Source: Mauremys mutica
Taxonomy: Eukaryota; Chordata; Testudines; Geoemydidae
NCBI RefSeq assembly: GCF_020497125.1
Contig: NC_059075.1
Span: forward strand, 30,478,003 to 30,542,002
DNA length: 64,000 nucleotides
Direction: 5' to 3'
The position numbers and the translations under genes were made by a program. Shown here piece by piece: positions 60,301 through 61,350 of this stretch. Each line of letters opens with the position of its first letter. Within the stretch, counting starts at the first letter, position 1. Below the pieces are notes generated by a model, which was given only the letters and a program-made list of their open reading frames with translations, did not search any database and had not been told where the DNA came from.

Positions 60301-61264
60301 GATGAAACTCTGCTACAGCTTACCATGTCACAGGATCAGGTGAAACAGTATGCACTGTCACTGGCCAACCTGCAGATGGTACTAGAGCAATTCCAGCAGG
60401 GTAAGTTGCATCAAAAATCTTGAAGAAAAGATTGCAATGAACATTTTCAATCAGTATAATAGAGTTGTGGTTTGGTGCATTGTTTTTAATTTTGGCGATC
60501 ACCAATTGCATTCAAGTAGATTTTAATTTCAAAATCTCAATTTTACCTTTAATACACTTAGGGTGAAATTCTGGCCACATTGAAGTCAATGGTGAAAATC
60601 CCATTGACTTCAGCGGGTCCAGAAATTTCACTGTTAGCGGTGCTGTATTTGAATTTCCATACCTTAGGTTTTGTGATGTGTAGCAGTAAAACCTTGAGGA
60701 TTAGAAAGTGTGAACTAACTGTGTGGGTTTTGTTTTTTTCCCCCCTTTTAGAGGAGAAAGCCATGTATTCAGCGGAACTAGAAAAACACCAAAAACAGAC
60801 TGCAGAATGGAAAAAAAAAGCTGAAAAGCTAGAAGGAAGGGTTGAGTCTTTACAGGTGGGCTGAGAAGATTTTTAAATTACTGTATTAAATAATCCCGAT
60901 TGTTGGGTTTTAAATACCTTATTACACAGGAATATATTAGATAATGCTGTTTATAAGTCATTAGTAAAATTTTTGACTGGTGGAAGGGAGGAGAAAAGGA
61001 GGACAAGCTAGCCAATTAGGTGAAATTGTGCTGATTATTCATTTTCCTCGTATGTTTACAGTCCAAGAATTTAAAATAACAGTGATTAAAATCTTTGAGT
61101 TTGAAATACTTTATTTTTGTCATCACAATAGATTATTGTGATAGTGACTTTCCTCTCCTTACAGGAAAGTTTAGAGGAAGCAAATGCTGCCTTGGATGCA
61201 GCATCAAGGCTGACTGAGCAGTTGGATCTCAAAGAGGAGCAAATTGAGGACCTTAGGAAACAAG
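3077..61264 (+). CDS. TRIP11: TRIP11 (GMAP-210) gene, exons 1-16, 3' end outside window
   Basis: TRIP11 encodes GMAP-210, a long coiled-coil golgin of the cis-Golgi. From knowledge of the family, its N-terminal ALPS amphipathic helix binds highly curved membranes, the coiled coil captures transport vesicles and binds Rab2, it anchors IFT20 for ciliary membrane traffic, and the C-terminal GRAB domain binds ARF1. Loss in humans causes achondrogenesis type 1A. Here sixteen exons (3077-3215, 9317-9393, 10033-10143, 11607-11885, 14997-15065, 18880-19045, 21640-22005, 23723-23763, 29132-29227, 36475-36681, 45824-48856, 50563-50703, 52492-52685, 60237-60400, 60752-60855, 61165-61264) join in frame into 5287 nt (1762 codons plus one base) without a stop. 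All have GT-AG borders. The order matches the mammalian protein throughout. The last donor leaves phase 1, so about 215 residues, including GRAB, lie downstream. The exon set is my own reconstruction; transcription start and any alternative exons are unseen. Confidence 0.97.
3704..3722. repeat. short CT simple repeat
   Basis: A (CT)n run immediately before a CR1 3' end in intron 1. Confidence 0.7.
3738..5610 (-). mobile_element. CR1 LINE, 5'-truncated, antisense in intron 1
   Basis: On the - strand this reads as CR1 ORF2 with the RT region: [19 protein letters not shown], a VPQGSVLGP motif, FADDTKLGG, and the C-terminal region ending in FSLGGW. It then runs into the typical CR1 3' end, seen on the + strand as the cagggttggaaaggacct block from 3738. 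Frameshifts split the ORF (4892-5571, 4373-4864, 3919-4245). The [14 protein letters not shown] region is present near 5200. The 5' part of ORF2 (endonuclease) is missing near 5610, the usual 5' truncation. Confidence 0.9.
5611..6720. other. AT-rich intron 1 sequence with one old repeat tail
   Basis: Mostly unique-looking AT-rich intron. At about 6003-6125 the antisense strand resembles an old L2/MIR-type repeat tail (agatcggagcccactgcatt followed by a-rich text and agagcttaaaatct). No open frame here looks like a gene. Confidence 0.4.
6721..6960. mobile_element. possible Tigger/mariner-type DNA transposon remnant
   Basis: The segment begins acagtacaagctttgttatc and contains ggcatgttggggaaatg, gtgccagtaagtcaaaaatt and caggttaaccaagagg. 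These resemble terminal sequences of Tigger-like elements in reptile genomes. The right end is not recognisable and there is no transposase frame. Confidence 0.35.
7015..7330. mobile_element. GC-rich non-autonomous element with internal hairpin
   Basis: A GC-rich island in AT-rich intron 1. Two 30-base arms (7137-7166 and 7205-7234) are inverted copies of each other with 29 of 30 matches, separated by a 38-base loop. A third related sequence (cccgcaggcatgcctccgaa) follows near 7261. The outer parts (accagtgcaccaagcgcgtg on the left, cttgaggcggcaaaatac on the right) look like the ends of a multicopy reptilian MITE, but I could not define a target duplication. Six overlapping open frames here are shadows of the palindrome. 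Confidence 0.6.
7331..7828. other. intron 1, nothing recognised
   Basis: AT-rich sequence without a legible repeat or reading frame. Confidence 0.4.
7829..8100. mobile_element. hAT-like MITE remnant with internal palindromes
   Basis: Two internal inverted repeats are visible: ctatgccgacgggaaagagc with ctcttccatcggcata (about 7886-7921), and a long one around the polyT at 8032-8040 where ttggtgaaacttattggtca pairs with tgactgacaggagttttacc. The right end reads gtgtggacacaacctaagg, which is similar to termini of other elements in this window (17308-17556, 44800-45076). It is non-coding and presumably mobilised in trans by a hAT transposase. Confidence 0.55.
8104..8215. repeat. possible old MITE fragment
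   Basis: Contains imperfect palindromic text: aggcacctatcttgc, cctagcacctaacttgggct and ctaggtgcctaaaaattagg. The family is not identified. Confidence 0.3.
8490..9100 (+). mobile_element. ancient CR1/L3-type LINE remnant
   Basis: Reads like the C-terminal third of an L3/CR1 ORF2 on the + strand: ttggataagtgtaagataatg near 8525, then caggaaaggtatagcaaaat and ttgaggtgtttaaaattata. Decay is heavy and no frame is open. Assigned by word resemblance only. Confidence 0.45.
9317..9393 (+). CDS. TRIP11: TRIP11 exon 2 (residues 47-72)
   Basis: A 77-nt exon between a tttcag acceptor and a gtaagc donor. With the last base of exon 1 it encodes [20 protein letters not shown] and six more residues. This corresponds to the linker between the ALPS helix and the first coiled coil of GMAP-210, where only the REIE-like core is clearly shared with mammals. 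It enters in phase 1 and leaves in phase 0. Its short length and low conservation make the identity rest partly on frame and position. Confidence 0.88.
9394..10032. other. intron 2, no repeat recognised
   Basis: A 639-bp intron with ordinary GT-AG ends and no clear transposon. Confidence 0.5.
10033..10143 (+). CDS. TRIP11: TRIP11 exon 3 (residues 73-109)
   Basis: A 111-nt symmetric exon (phase 0/0) between ttctag and gtacag. It encodes [20 protein letters not shown] and continues to the end of the first coiled-coil segment (YRNQLQQRE), closely matching mammalian GMAP-210. Confidence 0.95.
10144..11606. other. intron 3, mostly unique
   Basis: A 1463-bp intron. Near 10850-10910 there is a small fragment with cccattgaagtcaat and cccattgacttcagtgagag, the same motif as the palindromic MITE at 60560-60634. 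Open frames on the - strand at 10628-11112 have no recognisable domain. Confidence 0.45.
11607..11885 (+). CDS. TRIP11: TRIP11 exon 4 (residues 110-202)
   Basis: A 279-nt phase 0/0 exon between tatttag and gtgggt. It starts [17 protein letters not shown], then has a Pro/Thr/Ser-rich break ([10 protein letters not shown]) and the conserved acidic motif DDMDFGDV followed by [18 protein letters not shown]. This exon therefore carries a flexible break in the N-terminal coiled coil. The donor gtgggt is a little weak. Confidence 0.96.
11989..12245. mobile_element. hAT-like MITE remnant in intron 4
   Basis: Contains repeated and inverted words such as ggttgacatagctgctgtg, cacatagctatgctgaccta, caatgtagacacagctagg and ggctatgtctacactgctgg. 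These resemble a common non-autonomous DNA transposon family of turtles. Termini are too decayed to fix the ends. Confidence 0.45.
13033..13556 (-). pseudogene. hAT transposase C-terminal remnant (long arm of copy 1)
   Basis: Read on the - strand, two overlapping frames give a decayed hAT transposase: a region with [11 protein letters not shown], then a linker, then [20 protein letters not shown] and [11 protein letters not shown]. Frames 13293-13556 and 13033-13320 join by a frameshift near 13300-13320. The N-terminal part (BED zinc finger, first catalytic Asp region) is absent, so the arm cannot make a working transposase. Confidence 0.75.
13599..13817 (+). pseudogene. hAT dimerisation-domain remnant (short arm of copy 1)
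   Basis: An open frame of 72 codons encoding [20 protein letters not shown], then [40 protein letters not shown] and a natural stop. It matches the hAT C-terminal dimerisation domain (pattern Y-L-A-I-P-x-T, E-R-x-F-S-x-x-G-D-I-V). It is the inverted, independent copy of the region also encoded on the - strand at 13033-13150. No promoter or N-terminal domain is attached. Confidence 0.8.
14219..14996. other. end of intron 4, no clear element
   Basis: AT-rich. At about 14505-14580 the words agtcctgcaaactcttactt and tttgatttcagtgatattac look like half of the MITE family seen at 15121-15234. Otherwise nothing is recognised. Confidence 0.4.
14997..15065 (+). CDS. TRIP11: TRIP11 exon 5 (residues 203-225)
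   Basis: A 69-nt phase 0/0 exon between atctag and gtaagg. It encodes [20 protein letters not shown] and IIK, matching the short [13 protein letters not shown] segment of GMAP-210. Being symmetric, it could be skipped without frame change. Confidence 0.94.
15121..15234. mobile_element. short palindromic MITE in intron 5
   Basis: Inverted termini: cccccaatcctgcaaacatt on the left pairs with gtgtttgcatgatcgggta on the right. The interior is also roughly palindromic (cttaac/gttaag, tgacttcagtca). It is a decayed copy of a small non-coding DNA transposon family. Confidence 0.55.
15237..16284. other. intron 5 sequence, nothing recognised
   Basis: AT-rich, without a legible repeat or coding frame. 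Confidence 0.4.
16293..16694. mobile_element. hAT MITE with perfect 8-bp TSD
   Basis: A 402-bp element with termini cagtaactctcaacct and ggttgagaaccactg reverse-complement related. It is flanked by identical octamers CTCTAAAT at 16285-16292 and 16695-16702. The interior is AT-rich and non-coding, with gtacccctttcagg near the left end and gtacccctgg near the right. This is a typical non-autonomous hAT element; the exact TSD fixes both ends. Confidence 0.85.
16703..17307. other. intron 5 sequence, nothing recognised
   Basis: Open frames on both strands here lack any recognisable domain, and no repeat boundaries are seen. Confidence 0.35.
17308..17556. mobile_element. hAT-like MITE with imperfect TIRs
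   Basis: The left end taagggcttgtctacgtgga aligns with the reverse complement of the right end (taggccttgtgcacatgac), and both continue into aagttagt. Length is about 249 bp and it is non-coding. No convincing target duplication is visible, consistent with age. Confidence 0.6.
17557..18301. other. intron 5; probable old repeat tail and CA run
   Basis: About 17650-17715 resembles a SINE/LINE tail (gacatgctgtataagtgcta). A (CA)n run lies at 18000-18014. The rest is not recognised. Confidence 0.4.
18310..18636. mobile_element. GC-rich palindromic hAT MITE with TSD
   Basis: A 327-bp, almost fully palindromic element. Ends are cagggatcagcagcctttgg and ccaaaggttgccgatccctg. Matching inner blocks include ggtttgtttacctgcagc with gctgcaggtaaacaaacc, and ccgatcgcagctccca with tgggagctgcgatcgg. 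Flanks are TCCTGATG (18302-18309) and TCCTAATG (18637-18644), a 7-of-8 target duplication. Five long overlapping frames here are palindrome shadows. Confidence 0.85.
18660..18745 (+). repeat. possible L2/MIR-type tail
   Basis: Reads gattacaagttctttgaggt then ggggctctttttagtttgta and ends in taaataaataa, like the 3' tail of old amniote LINE/SINE repeats. Confidence 0.35.
18880..19045 (+). CDS. TRIP11: TRIP11 exon 6 (residues 226-280)
   Basis: A 166-nt exon between a T-rich tract ending ttttag and the donor gtattt. It encodes coiled coil beginning [20 protein letters not shown], with the strongly conserved [20 protein letters not shown]. It leaves in phase 1. Confidence 0.96.
19542..19764. mobile_element. 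hAT MITE with perfect 8-bp TSD
   Basis: A 223-bp element starting caggagttctcaaactgggg and ending aaagttagagaaccactg. It is flanked by identical octamers CACTAAAT (19534-19541 and 19765-19772). Interior G-runs and gggggtcatgaggttatt are typical of a common reptilian hAT MITE. It is non-coding. Confidence 0.85.
19773..21639. other. rest of intron 6, nothing recognised
   Basis: AT-rich intron. The - strand frame at 20059-20376 has no domain that I recognise. Confidence 0.4.
21640..22005 (+). CDS. TRIP11: TRIP11 exon 7 (residues 281-402)
   Basis: A 366-nt phase 1/1 exon between ctttttcag and gtagga. It opens [20 protein letters not shown] and continues as heptad-rich coiled coil to [12 protein letters not shown]. 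An open frame extends upstream of the acceptor to an in-frame ATG at 21561, but that part is intron. Conservation with mammals is moderate in the middle and high at the end. Confidence 0.96.
22006..23722. other. intron 7; unidentified 22.4-23.0 kb block
   Basis: A 151-codon frame on the - strand (22445-22900) encodes a basic, hydrophilic product that I do not recognise. Its base composition differs from the surrounding AT-rich intron, so a decayed repeat is possible. A short (AAAT)n run is near 22288-22306. Confidence 0.35.
23723..23763 (+). CDS. TRIP11: TRIP11 exon 8 (residues 403-416), 41 nt
   Basis: A very short exon between ttttacag and gtaaac. With the last base of exon 7 it encodes [14 protein letters not shown], matching DAENEIMRLSSLNQ of the mammalian protein. 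It enters in phase 1 and leaves in phase 0, so skipping it would shift the frame. Confidence 0.94.
23821..25165 (-). mobile_element. CR1/L3-type LINE, antisense in intron 8
   Basis: The 3' end is at the left (aatcatagaatcatgcaaat, followed by ggactggaaggaacc). Decoded on the - strand it gives [17 protein letters not shown] and then [14 protein letters not shown], the conserved CR1 C-terminal region, followed upstream by degraded RT sequence. It is more diverged than the neighbouring CR1 at 25206. Frame 24022-24288 is the longest open piece. Confidence 0.8.
25206..26838 (-). mobile_element. CR1 LINE, antisense, with 209-codon open piece
   Basis: The 3' UTR lies at 25206-25670 (tcatagactttaaactcata, then aggtcagaagggaccattat). 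The - strand encodes CR1 ORF2 C-terminal region without a stop for 209 codons (25673-26302), including [28 protein letters not shown] and [10 protein letters not shown]. Upstream pieces hold FADDTKLGD (26304-26597) and the [12 protein letters not shown] motif (26524-26817). The 5' end is truncated near 26838. Frameshifts separate the three pieces. Confidence 0.9.
26839..28075. other. unclassified block hosting a GC-rich insertion
   Basis: The parts at 26839-27195 and 27960-28075 look like one older sequence split by the element at 27204-27951. The - strand of the left part has an AATAAA-containing tract near 26960, which would fit an old LTR, but I cannot confirm it. Confidence 0.35.
27204..27951. 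mobile_element. GC-rich hAT-like element with internal C-rich minisatellite
   Basis: Left end reads ggcaggggtgggcaaactac, a hAT-like TIR motif (CAGGGGTG). The octamer GTAGCTAA occurs at 27196-27203 and again at 27952-27959, a candidate target duplication. The left 300 bp are CpG-rich; the right part (about 27520-27930) is a degenerate tandem array built on accccctgccctgagccccc. Long frames on both strands (27111-27959) are composition artefacts. The right TIR is not clear, so class is tentative. Confidence 0.6.
28110..28655 (-). mobile_element. CR1 fragment: end of endonuclease domain
   Basis: The - strand encodes a segment with [36 protein letters not shown] and [20 protein letters not shown], the conserved C-terminal end of the CR1 apurinic endonuclease domain and its linker. 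It could be part of the same insertion as 25206-26838 with an internal deletion of about 1 kb, or a separate copy. Confidence 0.75.
28661..29131. other. end of intron 8, nothing recognised
   Basis: AT-rich sequence leading into the polypyrimidine tract of exon 9. Confidence 0.5.
29132..29227 (+). CDS. TRIP11: TRIP11 exon 9 (residues 417-448)
   Basis: A 96-nt phase 0/0 exon after a strong pyrimidine tract (ttttttttgtag) and before gtatgt. It encodes [20 protein letters not shown] and then [12 protein letters not shown]. It aligns in position with the mammalian segment ending in LLSQEK but is only partly conserved. Confidence 0.9.
29228..30022. other. start of intron 9, nothing recognised
   Basis: AT-rich. 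A 15-base A run lies near 29711-29725. Confidence 0.5.
30471..32030 (+). pseudogene. DIRS-A gag-like remnant
   Basis: A 355-codon open frame (30471-31538) begins near a Cys/His cluster ([14 protein letters not shown]), then a long Ser/Thr/Lys-rich region. Further frames at 31607-31813 and 31680-32030 continue it, ending in a conserved [12 protein letters not shown] segment shared with DIRS-B ([11 protein letters not shown]) and DIRS-C (APSSLVVQAA). At least two frameshifts break it. The function is presumed nucleic acid binding and particle formation. Confidence 0.75.
32900..34130 (+). pseudogene. DIRS-A reverse transcriptase/RNase H remnant
   Basis: In-frame pieces include [12 protein letters not shown] text near 33020, [16 protein letters not shown] near 33120, and [15 protein letters not shown] near 33210, all RT core motifs. 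The catalytic box reads PYLDNF (33325-33336) where DIRS normally has YLDD, so the second Asp is Asn. Stops occur at 33178 and 33304. The RNase H part follows to about 34130, with tgacagataatattgcc (TDNIA) near 33951. Inactive. Confidence 0.75.
34600..35640 (+). pseudogene. DIRS-A tyrosine recombinase remnant
   Basis: Pieces match the recombinase of [25 protein letters not shown] then [10 protein letters not shown] followed by a TGA at 34981, exactly where DIRS-B has the catalytic Arg of SARRMSE. Near the end, one frame reads [17 protein letters not shown] with an intact candidate nucleophile Tyr (35463-35465). The stop at the Arg codon looks like CpG decay (CGA to TGA). Confidence 0.7.
35926..36474. 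other. end of intron 9, nothing recognised
   Basis: No repeat boundary or gene seen. The exon 10 acceptor at the end lacks a good pyrimidine tract. Confidence 0.5.
36475..36681 (+). CDS. TRIP11: TRIP11 exon 10 (residues 449-517), weak acceptor
   Basis: A 207-nt phase 0/0 exon encoding [20 protein letters not shown] through [17 protein letters not shown], matching the EELQ...EIEELDRQNQEAT region of GMAP-210. The donor gtaaca is good. The acceptor (ccaatataag) has almost no pyrimidine tract: the 40 bases before it are mostly A and T with purine interruptions. In-frame skipping is therefore conceivable. Confidence 0.93.
36795..37165 (-). mobile_element. old CR1/L3-like LINE 3' end, antisense
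   Basis: The + strand reads gccatactagataagaccag, tggtttatttagtccagcat, gacagtggctgataccagat and ends in tatttccttttatcagtttt. This is the reverse complement of an L3/CR1-type 3' region found widely in reptiles. No open frame. Confidence 0.5.
37374..38425. mobile_element. hAT element with perfect TSD, interrupted by CR1
   Basis: Left end TAGGGCCTTACCAAATTC, right end GAATTTGGCAGGGCTCTT, inverted. Both are flanked by ACAATAAC (37366-37373 and 38426-38433), a perfect 8-bp duplication. Inside are three or four direct copies of a 110-150 bp unit with ccttacttctgcactgctgc (near 37558, 37707, 37822) and an inner inverted pair (cctgacccaaaaa near 37491; ttttgagtcaggac near 37981). A CR1 3' end sits at about 38106-38401, splitting off the last 25 bp including the right TIR. 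Non-coding. Confidence 0.85.
38106..38401 (-). mobile_element. CR1 3' end nested in hAT element
   Basis: About 295 bp of a typical turtle CR1 3' end. On the + strand it starts with repeated tcatagaa units, then tctcagggttggaagggacc. On the - strand it encodes the C-terminal ORF2 tail ([20 protein letters not shown]) and stops where the element is 5'-truncated. It lies inside the hAT at 37374-38425, so it is younger than that element. Confidence 0.9.
38842..39044 (-). mobile_element. tRNA-derived SINE (tortoise Pol III type)
   Basis: A 203-bp SINE on the - strand flanked by a perfect 15-bp duplication ATTATGATAATCTTG (38827-38841 and 39045-39059). Its 5' tRNA-like part carries an A box tagctcagtgg (39020-39030) and a B box gagttcaatcc (38977-38987). 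The 3' part (ctcgatgacctttcgaggtc, then ccttccagttctaggagatt) resembles a CR1 3' end, fitting use of CR1 machinery. SINEs with this design are known from turtles. Confidence 0.9.
39560..40494 (+). mobile_element. CR1 fragment, sense, nested in antisense CR1
   Basis: Two frames joined by one frameshift near 39962: 39658-39969 (NEFLHD-like start, then [20 protein letters not shown]) and 39962-40519 ([79 protein letters not shown]). These are the pre-RT and early RT parts of CR1 ORF2. It ends abruptly at VDKGEAVDV, before the RT catalytic boxes, so neither end is natural. This suggests insertion then loss, or an inversion. Confidence 0.85.
40970..41382. mobile_element. probable solo LTR
   Basis: A 413-bp insertion interrupting the antisense CR1. 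It begins TGTTACAGGG and ends CCCCATAACA, giving TG...CA ends with a short inverted repeat TGTTA/TAACA. A AATAAA-like signal lies near 41295. No internal retroviral coding sequence or second LTR is seen. Flanking 4-6 bp duplications are not evident, so this class is tentative. Confidence 0.45.
42275..42880. repeat. pyrimidine-rich degenerate minisatellite
   Basis: C/T-rich sequence with recurring elements such as ccaggggctctgtgtgctgt (42430), ccataccagggtccctcagt (42464) and gccaggggttctgtgtgccc (42689), spaced roughly 50-70 bp. Multiple long frames on both strands arise from this composition. Confidence 0.6.
42881..44799. other. intron 10; unclassified, small tandem duplication
   Basis: A two-copy tandem of about 36 bp is near 43439-43500 (tagatccatagcatagacct and agattcataacatagacct). 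The part 43690-44060 (agtcagcacatgagagctgt, gagcatgctcagtacaaatg) has the look of an old interspersed repeat that I cannot name. A 15-base T run is near 44071. Confidence 0.4.
44800..45076. mobile_element. GC-rich palindromic MITE full of AGCGCT
   Basis: TIRs: taggctttggctacacttac on the left and gtaagtgtagccaagccctt on the right. The interior contains about ten AGCGCT hexamers and nested palindromes, e.g. ggcagcgctttgaagcgct and tgggagagagctctccca. GC content is far above the AT-rich surroundings. No target duplication is clear. It can fold almost entirely on itself. Confidence 0.75.
45077..45823. other. end of intron 10, nothing recognised
   Basis: AT-rich intron leading to a good polypyrimidine tract before exon 11. 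Confidence 0.5.
45824..48856 (+). CDS. TRIP11: TRIP11 exon 11 (residues 518-1528), giant coiled-coil exon
   Basis: A 3033-nt exon (1011 codons, phase 0/0) between tttattttag and gtatgt. A single giant exon in this position is also a feature of the mammalian gene. The product is almost continuous charged heptad coiled coil, starting [20 protein letters not shown] and ending [11 protein letters not shown]. Short non-helical breaks occur at about residue 887 ([11 protein letters not shown]), near 1205 (GTDSGSGG) and near 1320-1345 (TPPLLMASS to SSTPPE). The Rab2-binding segment of the mammalian protein lies within this central coiled coil. Very conserved stretches include [19 protein letters not shown] and [20 protein letters not shown]. 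Open frames on the opposite strand are shadows of this exon. Confidence 0.98.
48857..50562. other. intron 11; possible L2/MIR-type tail
   Basis: No coding frame. Around 50390-50465 the text gagtgcaagttctttggaac to gcctaataaatagtta resembles an old L2/MIR tail. Confidence 0.4.
50563..50703 (+). CDS. TRIP11: TRIP11 exon 12 (residues 1529-1575)
   Basis: A 141-nt phase 0/0 exon between cttccaaag and gtatga. It encodes [20 protein letters not shown] and then a segment ending [17 protein letters not shown], near-identical to mammalian GMAP-210. Confidence 0.96.
51256..51475 (-). pseudogene. hAT dimerisation-domain remnant (short arm of copy 2)
   Basis: On the - strand it reads [20 protein letters not shown], then [28 protein letters not shown] and NKLVCLSN, the hAT C-terminal dimerisation domain. 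The frame extends further upstream (to 51600), but that part is antisense to the long arm. No stop within the domain; no N-terminal transposase region. Confidence 0.75.
51490..52020 (+). pseudogene. hAT transposase remnant (long arm of copy 2)
   Basis: The + strand encodes [12 protein letters not shown] text from 51500, then across a frameshift [20 protein letters not shown], a Glu-rich linker with [17 protein letters not shown], then after a deletion a region equal to [14 protein letters not shown] ending at a stop (52020). The block with [10 protein letters not shown] found in copy 1 is missing here. Confidence 0.7.
52492..52685 (+). CDS. TRIP11: TRIP11 exon 13 (residues 1576-1639)
   Basis: A 194-nt exon between ttacccag and gtaata, entering in phase 0 and leaving in phase 2. 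It encodes [20 protein letters not shown] and then [20 protein letters not shown] up to VENA. A fold-back hAT element ends at 52402, only 89 bp upstream of the acceptor, so the branch point must lie within that short interval or in the transposon end. Confidence 0.96.
53312..53440 (+). mobile_element. Penelope-like 3' fragment with 12-bp TSD and hammerhead relic
   Basis: 129 bp inserted into the Cys motif of DIRS-B gag, flanked by CAGAAGGACAAG at 53300-53311 and 53441-53452. The segment has the form of a hammerhead ribozyme: core CCGACAA at 53320-53326 (canonical CUGANGA), stem II gtggg/cccac, GAAA at 53344-53347, stem III AGC/GCU with loop UCAU, and C at 53357 as the cleavage-site base. Two core changes (U4 to C, G8 to A) should abolish activity. 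Assignment to Penelope-like elements rests on this and on the shared 3' motif ttagtctataaggtgccaca. Confidence 0.65.
53655..54846 (-). mobile_element. CR1 LINE, antisense, nested in DIRS-B
   Basis: A well-preserved 5'-truncated CR1. On the + strand it begins gaatcatagaatcatagaat, then atcagggttggaagggacc. The - strand carries C-terminal ORF2 (53745-54131, [20 protein letters not shown]) and RT (54168-54680, [20 protein letters not shown] with the catalytic box seen as LADDTKLG). It is very similar to the CR1 at 3738-5610. The canonical FADD is LADD here. It interrupts DIRS-B, so it is younger. Confidence 0.92.
56998..57612 (+). pseudogene. DIRS-B reverse transcriptase remnant
   Basis: The frame at 56923-57336 encodes [34 protein letters not shown], and [20 protein letters not shown] to [11 protein letters not shown] motifs 1-4. 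A TGA at 57334 ends it. The next frame (57364-57612) has [17 protein letters not shown], the catalytic box with the first Asp changed to Asn (57409-57420), then [20 protein letters not shown] before a TGA. Inactive. Confidence 0.82.
57904..58330 (+). pseudogene. DIRS-B RNase H remnant
   Basis: The frame at 57904-58230 encodes [20 protein letters not shown], then [16 protein letters not shown] and [18 protein letters not shown]. The acidic residues in TDAS, REL and TDNT correspond to the RNase H catalytic set, so this domain itself looks intact. A frameshift near 58130 breaks the link to the recombinase part. Confidence 0.8.
58774..59660 (+). pseudogene. DIRS-B tyrosine recombinase remnant
   Basis: 58774-59292 encodes [55 protein letters not shown] and [15 protein letters not shown], including the first catalytic Arg (SARR). 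After a frameshift, 59442-59687 gives [16 protein letters not shown] (H-x-x-R motif, 59514-59525) and [19 protein letters not shown]. The position of the nucleophilic Tyr (HYA in DIRS-A) is Asp (59622-59624). Recombination by this copy is therefore not expected. Confidence 0.8.
59683..59945 (+). mobile_element. Penelope-like 3' fragment with hammerhead relic
   Basis: The sequence runs from tgtctgtaatggccactctc through acctgctcctgtattttttc to a hammerhead-shaped end: core CTGATGA (59842-59848, canonical), stem II tgggct/agccca, then CACAAAAGC where GAAA is expected (G12 to A at 59866), stem III gc/gc with loop ttat. The last part (ttagtctctaaggtgccaca) matches the fragment at 53312-53440. No reverse transcriptase is present. 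Confidence 0.6.
59938..60012. mobile_element. Tigger-like transposon end
   Basis: gttcagagttatgaacattt and caacctccattccagaggtg lead to taactctgaggttctactgt, similar to the terminal inverted repeat of Tigger/pogo-type elements common in reptiles. Only one end is present. Confidence 0.45.
60013..60236. other. end of intron 13 with TG/TATG simple repeat
   Basis: A (TG)n/(TATG)n run occupies about 60185-60213, just before the exon 14 acceptor region. Confidence 0.5.
60237..60400 (+). CDS. TRIP11: TRIP11 exon 14 (residues 1640-1694)
   Basis: A 164-nt exon between tgatgaag and gtaagt, phase 2 in and phase 1 out. Together with exon 13 it restores the Ser codon and encodes [20 protein letters not shown] followed by a conserved stretch with [20 protein letters not shown]. 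The acceptor is an AAG with a short T-rich tract some 8 bases upstream, preceded by a TG/TA simple repeat. Confidence 0.95.
60560..60634. mobile_element. very short palindromic MITE in intron 14
   Basis: About 75 bp: gggtgaaattctggcc on the left pairs with gtccagaaatttcactg on the right, with inner attgaagtcaat and cccattgacttcagcgggt. It occupies a fifth of the 351-bp intron 14. A related fragment is near 10850-10910. Confidence 0.6.
60752..60855 (+). CDS. TRIP11: TRIP11 exon 15 (residues 1695-1729)
   Basis: A 104-nt exon after a strong pyrimidine tract (cccccttttag) and before the weak donor gtgggc. It encodes [20 protein letters not shown] and the coiled coil up to GRVESLQ. Phase 1 in, phase 0 out. 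Confidence 0.96.
61165..61264 (+). CDS. TRIP11: TRIP11 exon 16 (residues 1730-1762), last exon in window
   Basis: A 100-nt exon between ctccttacag and gtaaac. It encodes [20 protein letters not shown] and then [13 protein letters not shown]. It leaves in phase 1; the next mammalian exon continues with the segment leading to the GRAB domain, which is not in the remaining 2.7 kb. Confidence 0.96.
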
Positions 61265-61350
61265 GTAAACAAGTTGATTTTTTTTTCTAAAAGTGTGCAA
61301 GAAATTGAGGAGATGGTGTGGTACTCTGGGAAAGTTAGCAAAGGTGTGAA